From an uncultured Collinsella sp. (GTDB lineage Bacteria > Actinomycetota > Coriobacteriia > Coriobacteriales > Coriobacteriaceae), in the NCBI GenBank assembly GCA_900554905.1, contig USJB01000053.1, positions 1 through 7,931 of the forward strand: DNA of 7,931 nt, read 5' to 3'. A program made the translations under genes and the position numbers. The first letter of the stretch is position 1, and each line of letters starts with the position of its first letter. The notes beneath the pieces were generated by a model, which worked only from the letters and a program-made list of their open reading frames with translations, searched no databases and was not told the DNA's origin. This document shows positions 1-5,777 of this stretch, piece after piece.

Positions 1-434
1 CCAGCTATGGCGGAGGGCGTATCTCCGTCGAACTTGCGCATTCAAAGATCACCAACGACCTGCTGCCCTCGCAAATCGAAGGTGAGCGCGGCACCGTCCA
101 AATTGACCATCTGTCCACGCCCCGCAACGTACGTATCGACTATCGCGGCGACGTCGTGCGCGGATCGGCGACCGAGGCGCCGCGCGAGCAAGGCGGCAAC
201 GGCCGCGTGCTCGACCTGCCCAAATCGAGCAACACTATGGAATACGAACTCACAGACTTTATCACCGCCATCGGCGGCATCGATAACGTTAAGGAAGAGA
301 TTTGGGAGACCCCGGCGGGACGCCACGAGCTTGGCCACTACCGCGATGTCACGCTCGTCTCACTGCGCATCATGGATGCCGTGCGCCAGCAGGCCGGCAT
401 TACCTTCCCGGCCGACGCAGGCAAGCAGGCATAG
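1..434 (+). CDS. Gfo/Idh/MocA family oxidoreductase, C-terminal part (5' end outside window)
   Basis: The reading frame is open from base 3 and ends at TAG 432-434, showing about 143 C-terminal residues. The beta-strand-rich stretch beginning SYGGGRISVELAHSKIT and running through LPSQIEGERGTVQID resembles the C-terminal substrate-binding/dimerisation domain of NAD(P)-dependent sugar or polyol oxidoreductases. The end (FITAIGGIDNV...ETPAGRHELGHYRDVTLVSLRIMDAVRQQAGI) has the helical pattern usual for the last part of that fold. The Rossmann NAD-binding domain and the catalytic lysine motif lie upstream and cannot be inspected, so cofactor and substrate are unknown. The acylphosphatase gene follows after 2 nt, which implies one transcript. 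Family assignment is reasonably firm; the reaction is not assignable. Confidence 0.8.
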   Translation, partial: SYGGGRISVELAHSKITNDLLPSQIEGERGTVQIDHLSTPRNVRIDYRGDVVRGSATEAPREQGGNGRVLDLPKSSNTMEYELTDFITAIGGIDNVKEEIWETPAGRHELGHYRDVTLVSLRIMDAVRQQAGITFPADAGKQA

Positions 435-436
435 CA

Positions 437-847
437 ATGGGCCTCTTCGATACGTTCTTCTCCAGCGTCACCGGCGGCAGTCGAGAGCCTCAAAAACCAT
501 CAAACGTCGAGCTCGAGCTGCGCCGCAGGCTTACCGTACTCGCAAGCGACGAGGCCACTCAAGACACTCCCCTGCGCTATTTCTTGCGCTGGGCGGGGCA
601 AGTCCAAGGCGTTGGTTTTCGCTTTACCAACACCAACCTCGCGCAGGCGCGCGCACTCACCGGCTGGGTGCGTAACATGGAAGACGGCTCAGTCGAGATG
701 GAAATACAGGGAGCTCCGGCAAACATCCTATCTCATCTCGAGGCACTTCATGCCTCCTACGAGCGCATGGGAACGCGTTTTCGCCTCGTAGATGCCCAGG
801 CCCGAGCCCCACTTGCCAATGAAGACGGTTTCAGTCCTCATTATTAG
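437..847 (+). CDS. acyP: Acylphosphatase with N-terminal extension
   Basis: A 136-residue protein. Residues about 46-136 are an acylphosphatase domain, the small enzyme that hydrolyses carboxyl-phosphate bonds such as those of acetyl phosphate or 1,3-bisphosphoglycerate. The signature GQVQGVGFR (residues 54-62) gives the phosphate-binding loop and catalytic Arg62. GWVRN gives catalytic Asn80, exactly 18 residues later, the same spacing as Arg23 and Asn41 of the muscle enzyme. GSVEMEIQG follows as expected. The first 45 residues (MGLFDTFF..., then a charged stretch) are extra compared with the usual protein of about 90 residues and look poorly ordered. ATG 437 is chosen because it lies 2 nt after the preceding stop, so translational coupling is likely; no strong Shine-Dalgarno is seen. 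The stop overlaps a candidate operator of the next gene. Confidence 0.88.
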   Translation: MGLFDTFFSSVTGGSREPQKPSNVELELRRRLTVLASDEATQDTPLRYFLRWAGQVQGVGFRFTNTNLAQARALTGWVRNMEDGSVEMEIQGAPANILSHLEALHASYERMGTRFRLVDAQARAPLANEDGFSPHY

Positions 848-860
848 TATTGTGTGCTAA
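844..860. promoter_or_regulatory. Candidate Fur/PerR-type operator upstream of perR
   Basis: TTAGTATTGTGTGCTAA is an imperfect inverted repeat (outer TTAG/CTAA arms match perfectly, with one further A/T pair inside). It overlaps the acylphosphatase stop codon and lies 48 bp ahead of the perR start. Fur-family repressors bind AT-rich dyads and often regulate themselves. A possible -10 (TATCAT, 867-872) lies just downstream, but no good -35 at 17 bp was found (TTAGTA, 844-849, is weak). The dyad is 17 bp and poorer than the classical 15-bp Per box, so this is only a suggestion. Confidence 0.25.
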
Positions 861-908
861 ATACGGTATCATTTACCTACGACCGTTGATAGAAAAGAGG
901 CGAGGCGC

Positions 909-1289
909 ATGGCGGTGCAAAGAAGAAATACCAAGCAGCGAAAGCTGGTTCTTGACGCCGTGCGCCAAAGCTACAACCATCCCACCGCCGACGAGATCTA
1001 CAATATCGTGCGCGAGCAAAACGACAAAATCAGTCGCGGCACGGTCTACCGCAACCTCAACCTCTTGGCCGATGCCGGCGAGATCCTCTCCATCAAGACA
1101 CCAGGCGGAAGCCGTTTCGATCGCACCACCGAACCGCATGCGCATGTCATCTGTACCTCGTGCAGCCGCGTCATCGACGTACCGCTCCCCTTCGATGCCC
1201 AGCTCGACGCCAAGGCGTCCGAGCAAATCGGCTGGCACGTCACGTCGCACTACACCATCTTCGAGGGTCTCTGCCCCGACTGCCGGTAG
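909..1289 (+). CDS. perR: Fur-family peroxide-responsive repressor, PerR type
   Basis: A 126-residue DNA-binding metalloregulator. The N-terminal winged helix carries HPTADEIY (residues 24-31) and the recognition helix ISRGTVYRNLNLL (41-53). The C-terminal dimerisation domain has two CxxC pairs, Cys82/Cys85 and Cys122/Cys125, for the structural zinc. The regulatory-metal ligands of Bacillus PerR (His37, Asp85, His91, His93, Asp104) map to His24, Asp71, His77, His79 and Asp90 with almost identical spacing. An Asp rather than Glu at the last position is the pattern linked to peroxide sensing through iron-catalysed histidine oxidation, so PerR is preferred over Fur or Zur. AAGAGG (895-900) is a Shine-Dalgarno 8 nt before ATG 909. 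No target gene such as rubrerythrin or peroxidase lies in the window. The N terminus is about 13 residues shorter than the Bacillus protein. Confidence 0.88.
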   Translation: MAVQRRNTKQRKLVLDAVRQSYNHPTADEIYNIVREQNDKISRGTVYRNLNLLADAGEILSIKTPGGSRFDRTTEPHAHVICTSCSRVIDVPLPFDAQLDAKASEQIGWHVTSHYTIFEGLCPDCR

Positions 1290-1292
1290 ATG

Positions 1293-1369
1293 TTTGGAAC
1301 ATGCCTTAAAATCCACCTTTCCGCACTTTGCAGCAAAAGGTAGATTTCTAGACATGTCCCAAATGTCTA
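1293..1369. repeat. Nested inverted repeats in the convergent perR/HAD gap
   Basis: The gap between convergent genes is almost entirely palindromic. Outer arms TTTGGAACATG (1293-1303) and CATGTCCCAAA (1353-1363) pair with one mismatch. Inner arms AAATCCACCTTT (1309-1320) and AAAGGTAGATTT (1336-1347) pair at 11 of 12 positions. The 15-nt centre contains TTTGC-A-GCAAA (1327-1337). A competing perfect dyad, TAGACAT (1349-1355) / ATGTCTA (1363-1369), overlaps the right arm and covers the HAD stop codon. No clear U-tract follows on either strand, but a bidirectional terminator is the simplest role. Alternatively it is a dispersed extragenic palindrome. Confidence 0.6.
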
Positions 1370-2164
1370 CTCAGCGAGCAGGCGATGCAGCTCTTCTTCG
1401 ACCGCGCGCACGTAGCGGACGCGGTCGTTAATGCCACGCATAGAGGGGTTGCAGCTCTCCATCAGATAGGGATGGCCCACGACGTTGAGCATGTCGCGAT
1501 CGTTCTCATTGTCGCCAAACGCCATCATCTCATCGGGCGAAATACCCAGGGCACGACCGTAATCGGCAAGCGCGGAGCCCTTGCCCGAACCGAAACCGAT
1601 AAAGTCCGTCCATTCGGTTCCCGACGTCATCACGTCGACACGGTCGCTAAAGAGGCGCTCAAAATGCTCCAGCGCCGCCGGCTGATCCACCTCGGGCGTC
1701 TGGAAGGCAATCTTAATGACGTCCTCGTCGATGTCCTCGGGACGGTCGACCACCGCCACATCGCAGTGGACCTCATAGCGCAAATGGTCGACGAACGCAT
1801 CGTTGCCGCTCATGGTGTAGAGGTGCCCCTCACACGAAAGGGTCACGTCGGCATGGGGGTAGGCGACCACGGCATTCGCAATATCCATCGCCAGGTCACG
1901 CCCCATAGAGCGCTTGACCACGGCACGCCCCTCGTTCATCACCAGGGCTCCGTTTTCGCATACATAGGCGAGCTCATCGGCCACCGGGGTAAACAGGTAG
2001 CGCAAGCTCGCATATTGACGACCACTCGCCGGCATAAACACGATACCGCGACGATGCAGCTCATCGATAAGCTCAAAGGCCTCAGGACGCGGCTCGCGCT
2101 CCCCCGGATGCAGCAACGTGCCGTCCAAATCGCATGCAATCAGCTTGATTCCCTCAAGACCCAT
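1367..2164 (-). CDS. Cof-type HAD-IIB phosphatase
   Basis: A 265-residue cytoplasmic hydrolase with all four HAD motifs. Motif I is DLDGT, with nucleophile Asp12 and acid/base Asp14. Motif II is PASGR with Ser47. Motif III is Lys195 in GSGKGSAL. Motif IV is GDNENDRDML with Asp218 and Asp222 for magnesium. The roughly 100-residue insert between motifs II and III is the C2 cap typical of the Cof/YbiV/YidA group, which dephosphorylates sugar phosphates, phosphorylated vitamins or flavin precursors; the substrate cannot be read from sequence. ATG 2164 is preferred over an in-frame TTG at 2176, because AGGAGG (2184-2179) lies only 2 nt before the TTG but 14 nt before the ATG, and GGGGAAG sits closer. 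The gene is separated from the UreE-like gene by 82 nt containing hairpins, so it may be its own unit. Confidence 0.88.
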   Translation of the reverse strand: MGLEGIKLIACDLDGTLLHPGEREPRPEAFELIDELHRRGIVFMPASGRQYASLRYLFTPVADELAYVCENGALVMNEGRAVVKRSMGRDLAMDIANAVVAYPHADVTLSCEGHLYTMSGNDAFVDHLRYEVHCDVAVVDRPEDIDEDVIKIAFQTPEVDQPAALEHFERLFSDRVDVMTSGTEWTDFIGFGSGKGSALADYGRALGISPDEMMAFGDNENDRDMLNVVGHPYLMESCNPSMRGINDRVRYVRAVEEELHRLLAE

Positions 2165-2191
2165 ACGCTTCCCCAAAGCCTCCTATCAACA

Positions 2192-2234
2192 GCAAGACGG
2201 ACCTTGATTGGTCGCCCCTCAAAGCCCGTCTTGC
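2192..2234. repeat. Hairpin between UreE-like and HAD genes
   Basis: Perfect 9-bp arms GCAAGACGG (2192-2200) and CCGTCTTGC (2226-2234) enclose a 25-nt loop. Read on the minus strand it falls after the UreE-like stop and before the HAD ribosome-binding site. No U-run follows on the minus strand, so it may be a weak or Rho-assisted terminator or a leader structure of the HAD transcript. Confidence 0.45.
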
Positions 2235-2238
2235 GCAT

Positions 2239-2265
2239 ACGCGCGCTTAGCCGCGCGTCTTTTTT
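2239..2265 (+). terminator. Intrinsic terminator-like hairpin on the plus strand, antisense to the UreE-like gene end
   Basis: ACGCGCG (2239-2245) and CGCGCGT (2252-2258) form a perfect 7-bp GC-rich stem with a 6-nt loop. A C and then six T residues (2260-2265) follow, giving a textbook Rho-independent terminator on the plus strand. The structure overlaps the last codons and stop of the minus-strand UreE-like gene. Both flanking genes run on the minus strand, so no annotated plus-strand gene needs it. It could stop antisense transcription, or be a chance result of AAA/AAG lysine codons beside GC-rich codons. Confidence 0.45.
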
Positions 2266-2825
2266 ACGATGGTAAAGTCCGGAGCCATGCTCACGACGAC
2301 CTCCGCCGCACTCGACGCAAAGCGCCGGTCCGCATCGAGCTCGCGTGTGACCACCGAGAGCCGAACACCCTCGACGCCCCGGAGCATGCGGCCCAAAACA
2401 GGCTGCACCGGCGTATACATGCGCACGGTATACTCGTCCGAATCGCCTCGAAAAAGCGGCGCATGCATATTGCCGATCTCCCAGCACGCATGCGCGAGCG
2501 CAATCGGGTCCATGCGGTCAACTTCGACCAAATAAACCTCGGCGCTGCGCAGGCGCACGACAACCGCCACGGGCACCACGCCCGAACGGTCAATGGCGAG
2601 CACGTCGCCGTCGGCAAGACGACCACCGTCGGTAGCATCCAGCCGAACATCGATCGTGCACCCCAGCTCCGTCACGCCCGCAAACGCGCATACATCAGCC
2701 TGGTCCCAATCGAGCAGTAGCTCATCGACCTCAAAGACACCGCCCAGCTCCCGGCGAAGCAAAAGCTCATAGGACGGGTCGTTGAGATTTCCGAGGCACG
2801 CTGTCGAAACCAGATTTGCAGGCAT
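2247..2825 (-). CDS. UreE-like nickel metallochaperone, outside a urease locus
   Basis: A 192-residue protein with the two-domain layout of the urease accessory protein UreE. The N-terminal beta domain contains DVRLDATDGGRLADGDVLAID (about 59-79), matching the conserved 'L.DGDVL' region of UreE. The ferredoxin-like metal domain contains LAHACWEIGNMHAP (110-123), equivalent to 'LGNRH.P', so His121 is the counterpart of the interface nickel-binding His96 of Klebsiella UreE. PVLGRMLRG (142-150) matches the 'VL..ML' helix. The second His pair of the Klebsiella protein is not present and there is no His-rich tail; Cys114 is an extra possible ligand. No ureABC or ureFGD gene is in view. ATG 2825 starts 3 nt after the slyD stop (TAG-GCT-ATG), so the two are translationally coupled. 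UreE-like is solid as a fold call; nickel delivery is inferred. Confidence 0.75.
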   Translation of the reverse strand: MPANLVSTACLGNLNDPSYELLLRRELGGVFEVDELLLDWDQADVCAFAGVTELGCTIDVRLDATDGGRLADGDVLAIDRSGVVPVAVVVRLRSAEVYLVEVDRMDPIALAHACWEIGNMHAPLFRGDSDEYTVRMYTPVQPVLGRMLRGVEGVRLSVVTRELDADRRFASSAAEVVVSMAPDFTIVKKTRG

Positions 2826-2828
2826 AGC

Positions 2829-3257
2829 CTAACCCTCGACCTCGACGAGCTCGATATCAAAGTTGAGGTCCTTGCCGGCCAACTCGTGGTTGGCGTCGAG
2901 CGTCACGGCCTCGGGCGTCACGTCAATGACGACGGCGGGGACAGGCATGCCGCTCGGCGTGGACAGGAAGAGCTTCATGCCCTTCTCGATCTGCTCGATG
3001 TTGGGAACCTGCTCGGCCGGGAAGGTCAGAACCATCTCGGGATTGTGCTCGCCGTAGGCATCGGCAGCAGGAATGTGCACAGTCTTCTTCTCGCCCACCT
3101 GCATGTCGACAACAGCGGCGTCGAAGCCCTTGATCATCTGACCGGCGCCGCAGGTGAACTCCAGCGGCTCGCCGCGATCGTAGGAGCTATCGAACTGCGT
3201 GCCGTCATCGAGCGTGCCGCGATAATGGGTCTTGACCTTCTTGCCCTGGTTGGACAT
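2829..3257 (-). CDS. slyD: SlyD-like FKBP-type peptidyl-prolyl cis-trans isomerase
   Basis: A 142-residue FKBP with a SlyD architecture. The FKBP half begins KVKTHYRGTLDDGTQFDSS (7-25) and continues with GAGQMIKGFDAAVVDMQVGE (37-56) and HIPAADAYGEH (61-71). The chaperone 'insert-in-flap' domain spans about residues 74-118. The chain returns with the SlyD hallmark LDANHELAGKDLNF (120-133). E. coli SlyD folds proline-limited proteins and helps nickel insertion into hydrogenase through a Cys/His-rich tail; this protein ends at VEVEG and lacks such a tail. ATG 3257 is chosen because GGAGG lies 5 nt upstream and the protein then begins as family members do; an upstream in-frame start at 3287 lacks such a site. 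It is the first gene of a two-gene unit with the UreE-like gene and is divergent from the dipeptidase. Confidence 0.88.
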   Translation of the reverse strand: MSNQGKKVKTHYRGTLDDGTQFDSSYDRGEPLEFTCGAGQMIKGFDAAVVDMQVGEKKTVHIPAADAYGEHNPEMVLTFPAEQVPNIEQIEKGMKLFLSTPSGMPVPAVVIDVTPEAVTLDANHELAGKDLNFDIELVEVEG

Positions 3258-3294
3258 GGTAACCTCCGTGATAAGGGCGGCGCACAACGCGGGC

Positions 3295-3312
3295 CGCCAT
3301 GAACATATGGCG
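3295..3312. promoter_or_regulatory. Inverted repeat in the slyD/dipeptidase divergent promoter region
   Basis: CGCCAT-GAACAT-ATGGCG is a perfect 6-bp dyad with a 6-nt spacer, lying between the two candidate -10 elements and the slyD start. On the slyD side it would be in the 5' leader; on the dipeptidase side it overlaps the -35 area. A further GC-rich dyad, GGCGGC (3276-3281) / GCCGCC (3293-3298), adjoins it. These could be an operator or a leader hairpin. Confidence 0.3.
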
Positions 3313-3315
3313 CTA

Positions 3316-3321
3316 ACTATA
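3316..3321 (-). promoter_or_regulatory. Candidate -10 element for slyD
   Basis: Read on the minus strand this is TATAGT, 4 of 6 to 5 of 6 like a sigma-70 -10 box, about 59 bp ahead of the slyD start. No convincing -35 sits 16-18 bp upstream of it, so the call rests on the -10 and on the position within the only intergenic space available. Confidence 0.3.
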
Positions 3322-3330
3322 CCCTAGTCA

Positions 3331-3336
3331 TACAAT
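3331..3336 (+). promoter_or_regulatory. Candidate -10 element for the dipeptidase gene
   Basis: TACAAT matches TATAAT at five of six positions and lies 42 bp ahead of the dipeptidase ATG, giving a leader of roughly 35 nt. The -35 position (TGGCGC, 3308-3313, spacer 17) is weak and overlaps a dyad, which would suit a regulated promoter. Confidence 0.35.
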
Positions 3337-3377
3337 TCAAAGACAGTTTGCAAAGAAACGCTGCAACCGGAGGAACC

Positions 3378-4391
3378 ATGGCATATCCCGTATTTGACCT
3401 ACACTGCGACACCGCCGACCGCATCGGCTGGGCCACGCTCGATCTCGACCTGCGCTTTACCGCCGGCACCGACGGTTATTTCCCCGGCGACGAAACGCAT
3501 CCGCAAGATTTCGACCTCATCGAGGGCAACGCCTGCGCCATCTCGCTTGCAAAGATCGGCAACACGCCGTGGGCACAGTGCTTCGCCACGTTTGTCCCCG
3601 ATGAGATTCCCACCGCCCACGCCGCGCGCTTCCAGGCGCAGATCATGGCGCATATGAGCGGCCAGGCAATGCTCAACCACGACCGCATGGTCAACGTACG
3701 CAGCGCCGCAGACATTCGCCCTGCACTCAAAGACGGCAAGGTCGCCTGCATCCACACCATCGAAAACGCCACGTTCTTTGCCGAGGACCCCGCGCTGATC
3801 GAGGTGCTCAAGAGCTTGGGCGTGCTTATGTCGTCACTCAGCTGGAATGCGCAGGGACCGCTCGCGAGCGGACACGATACCCACGCCGGCCTCACCGCCG
3901 CCGGCATCGAGGCACTTACGCAGATGGAGCACGCCGGCATGGTGCTTGACGTCTCCCACCTCAACGATGAGTGCTTTGACGAGGTTGTCGCCCACGCCAC
4001 ACGTCCCTTCGTCGCCAGCCACTCCAACTCCCGCACCGTCTGCGGCGTCAAGCGCAACCTCACCGACGACCAGTTCCGCACCATTCGCGACATGGGTGGC
4101 ATCGTCGGCCTCAACTACTGCAGCGAGTTCCTTTCCAACGACGCAACCGACAAGACCGCCGCAGACGTCACCTTCGACCAGCTGGCGGCACATATCGAAC
4201 ACTGGCTCGACCTGGGCGGCGAGGACGTCATCGCACTCGGCGGCGACTGGGACGGAGCCACGGTGCCCGCTTTCCTCTCCGATGCCAGCAAGATGCCCGA
4301 GTTCCAGAACATGCTCTCCAAGCACTTTGGCAAGACCGTGATGCAGAAGCTCTGCAGCGATAATGCCCTTGCCTTCTTTGAGCGTTATTAA
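3378..4391 (+). CDS. Membrane dipeptidase-like zinc hydrolase (peptidase M19)
   Basis: A 337-residue protein of the renal dipeptidase family, which cleaves dipeptides (including D-amino-acid-containing ones) at a binuclear zinc site. All metal and substrate motifs are present: FDLHCDT gives His9 and Asp11; HTIEN gives the bridging Glu129; LDVSHLND gives His194; VASHSNSR gives His215; VKRNLTD gives Arg226; LGGDWDG gives Asp290. Length and motif spacing match bacterial members. No signal peptide or anchor is visible, so a cytoplasmic location is likely despite the family name. ATG 3378 is chosen because GGAGG (3369-3373) lies 4 nt before it; an upstream in-frame TTG at 3348 has no such site. 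A strong hairpin follows the stop. Physiological substrate is not assignable from sequence; peptide nutrition or peptidoglycan-peptide recycling are possible. Confidence 0.92.
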   Translation: MAYPVFDLHCDTADRIGWATLDLDLRFTAGTDGYFPGDETHPQDFDLIEGNACAISLAKIGNTPWAQCFATFVPDEIPTAHAARFQAQIMAHMSGQAMLNHDRMVNVRSAADIRPALKDGKVACIHTIENATFFAEDPALIEVLKSLGVLMSSLSWNAQGPLASGHDTHAGLTAAGIEALTQMEHAGMVLDVSHLNDECFDEVVAHATRPFVASHSNSRTVCGVKRNLTDDQFRTIRDMGGIVGLNYCSEFLSNDATDKTAADVTFDQLAAHIEHWLDLGGEDVIALGGDWDGATVPAFLSDASKMPEFQNMLSKHFGKTVMQKLCSDNALAFFERY

Positions 4392-4407
4392 TTTCACATC
4401 CCCTGAG

Positions 4408-4443
4408 CGGGCCGGCATGCCGAACGGTCGACATGCCGGCCCG
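4408..4443 (+). terminator. 12-bp perfect hairpin between dipeptidase and metalloprotease genes
   Basis: CGGGCCGGCATG (4408-4419) and CATGCCGGCCCG (4432-4443) are perfectly complementary, with a 12-nt loop. The structure begins 17 nt after the dipeptidase stop. The following bases (TCCCCAATCTG) have no T-run, so it is not a classical intrinsic terminator; it may stabilise the upstream mRNA 3' end or partially terminate. It lies just before the Shine-Dalgarno of the next gene. Confidence 0.55.
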
Positions 4444-4465
4444 TCCCCAATCTGAAGGACCACTT

Positions 4466-5242
4466 TTGACGCAGCAATTTACGCTTTTCCTACCCCAACC
4501 GGATGGGACTCCCATCCCCGTCGTCGTTACCAAAAAGCGCGTCAAAAACTTCAACCTGCGCGTCACATCGAGCGGTGAGGTCCACGCCAGCGCACCGCTC
4601 GGCGCCAGCCGCGAGCGTATCGAAGCGTTTGTGAAGCGCAACAGCGCCTGGATTATCAGACGACTTGCCCAGCGCGAGCAACGTCAGGCGACGGCGCGAG
4701 AGCCGCTCAGCCCCTCGTCCATCATTGCGCTTTGGGGCAAGCCCATCACGGTACAAGATGCGCTCGATCACAACTTTGCATCGCCCGCACCGCGGCCCAA
4801 GCAGGCCACCTTCGCAAGTTTTATGGGCGCCGACAAATCGAACGAACGCCCACAGGCCAAGCGGCGCGCAACCCTCGACGGCCTGACGTCCGATGAGCTC
4901 CAGACCCGCATCGACCAGCTCTATGCATCCGAGGTCACCGCAGCGCTACGCGACATTGTGCACGCGTACGAAATCGCAATGGGCGTCACCGTGGCCCGCG
5001 TCTCCGTGCGCAGCATGAAAACGCGCTGGGGATCATGCACGCCCAAAACCGGCGCCATTCGCATCGCACGAGAACTTGCCGCCTACCCCGTCGAGTGCCT
5101 TGACATGGTTGTCGCCCACGAGCTCGTCCACTTGCTCGAGCCAAGCCACAATCAGCGGTTTCACGCCCTGCTCGACACGTACTGCCCCAACAATAGGGCT
5201 CTGTCGCAGCGGCTCAAGCAGCCACCCCTCAACAAGCTCTAG
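4466..5242 (+). CDS. YgjP/DUF45-type zinc metallopeptidase-like protein
   Basis: A 258-residue protein with the YgjP-like metallopeptidase domain (DUF45, related to WrpA, gluzincin-type). The signature region runs VRSMKTRWGSC (181-191), then IRIARELAAYPVECLDMVVAHELVHLLEPSHNQRFHALLDTYCPN. HELVH gives His218, Glu219 and His222, and His228 in PSHNQRF is the likely third zinc ligand. The N-terminal part (KKRVKNFNLRVTSSGEVHASAP) is the usual beta start. Residues about 104-140 form a low-complexity, charged linker longer than in the E. coli protein. TTG 4466 is preferred because GAAGGA (4454-4459) lies 6 nt upstream; ATG 4433, in frame, sits inside a hairpin arm without a ribosome-binding site. Cellular role is not established for the family. 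The stop is only 6 bp from the convergent folB stop. Confidence 0.85.
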   Translation: MTQQFTLFLPQPDGTPIPVVVTKKRVKNFNLRVTSSGEVHASAPLGASRERIEAFVKRNSAWIIRRLAQREQRQATAREPLSPSSIIALWGKPITVQDALDHNFASPAPRPKQATFASFMGADKSNERPQAKRRATLDGLTSDELQTRIDQLYASEVTAALRDIVHAYEIAMGVTVARVSVRSMKTRWGSCTPKTGAIRIARELAAYPVECLDMVVAHELVHLLEPSHNQRFHALLDTYCPNNRALSQRLKQPPLNKL

Positions 5243-5248
5243 CGTCGA

Positions 5249-5734
5249 CTAGCGCACGCGCTCGATCTCGACGCCGCAGCTTGCCAGGGGAAGACCGACG
5301 GGAGCCCAAGGCTTATCGAGCTTAACACGCACGCCAAGCAGCAGGGGGTAACGACGTAGCAGCATCTGGGCCACACCCTCGGCTGCAGCCTCGATGAGCT
5401 TAAACGTATGCTCGCGCAGATAGCCATCGACATCGTGGCATACCGAGCCGTAGTCAATCGAGGCGTCCAGGTTATCGTGCTCCCCCGCTGCACGCAGGTC
5501 GGCATAGAGCACCAAGGACACGATGAACTTCTGGCCCAGCGCGTTCTCTTCGGGATATACGCCGTGGTTAGCAAAAACCTCAAGACCTTCAACGGTGATG
5601 CGGTCGGCATGGCGCAGATCGTCATAGCTCACGTGGGGTACCGCCGTTGCGGTGGATATTTCGCCCCTTCCACGGCGGGCGAGCTCGGCACCTTCAGTCT
5701 TGGTTGCATTCTCGGGCAGTTTCTTATTGCTCAT
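5249..5734 (-). CDS. folB: Dihydroneopterin aldolase
   Basis: A 161-residue protein. Residues about 44-161 are a complete dihydroneopterin aldolase domain, the folate enzyme that converts 7,8-dihydroneopterin to 6-hydroxymethyl-7,8-dihydropterin and glycolaldehyde. DRITVEGLEVFANHGVYPEE (44-63) opens the domain, with Glu63 before ALGQKF as the pterin-site glutamate near the entrance. IDYGSV gives Tyr95, FKLIE gives Glu115 and VRVKLDKPWAP gives catalytic Lys138. The first 43 residues are extra relative to the usual protein of about 120, and look charged and unstructured. ATG 5734 is supported by AAGGAG 9 nt upstream. It is the last gene of the folE-HD-folB unit; folK and folP are not fused or adjacent within the window. 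Confidence 0.92.
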   Translation of the reverse strand: MSNKKLPENATKTEGAELARRGRGEISTATAVPHVSYDDLRHADRITVEGLEVFANHGVYPEENALGQKFIVSLVLYADLRAAGEHDNLDASIDYGSVCHDVDGYLREHTFKLIEAAAEGVAQMLLRRYPLLLGVRVKLDKPWAPVGLPLASCGVEIERVR

Positions 5735-5777
5735 CGCGATCGTCTCCTTCGTTTAGAACCCCGACCGCGCAAACTAA

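Noticed and set aside
850..872. Promoter made of TTGTGT (850-855) and TATCAT (867-872) for perR
   Set aside because: The spacer would be only 11 bp, too short for sigma-70; only the -10-like part was kept as a weak hint.
1385..2275. 296-codon plus-strand open frame
   Set aside because: It lies opposite the HAD phosphatase, which has all four catalytic motifs. Long antisense frames are common in GC-rich coding DNA, and the translation shows no family motif.
3834..4463. 209-codon minus-strand open frame
   Set aside because: Antisense to the M19 dipeptidase, whose metal ligands are all intact; the antisense product shows no domain signature.
4433..4465. ATG start 11 codons upstream in the YgjP-like gene
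   Set aside because: The ATG is inside the 3' arm of a 12-bp hairpin and lacks a ribosome-binding site, while TTG 4466 has GAAGGA at good spacing.
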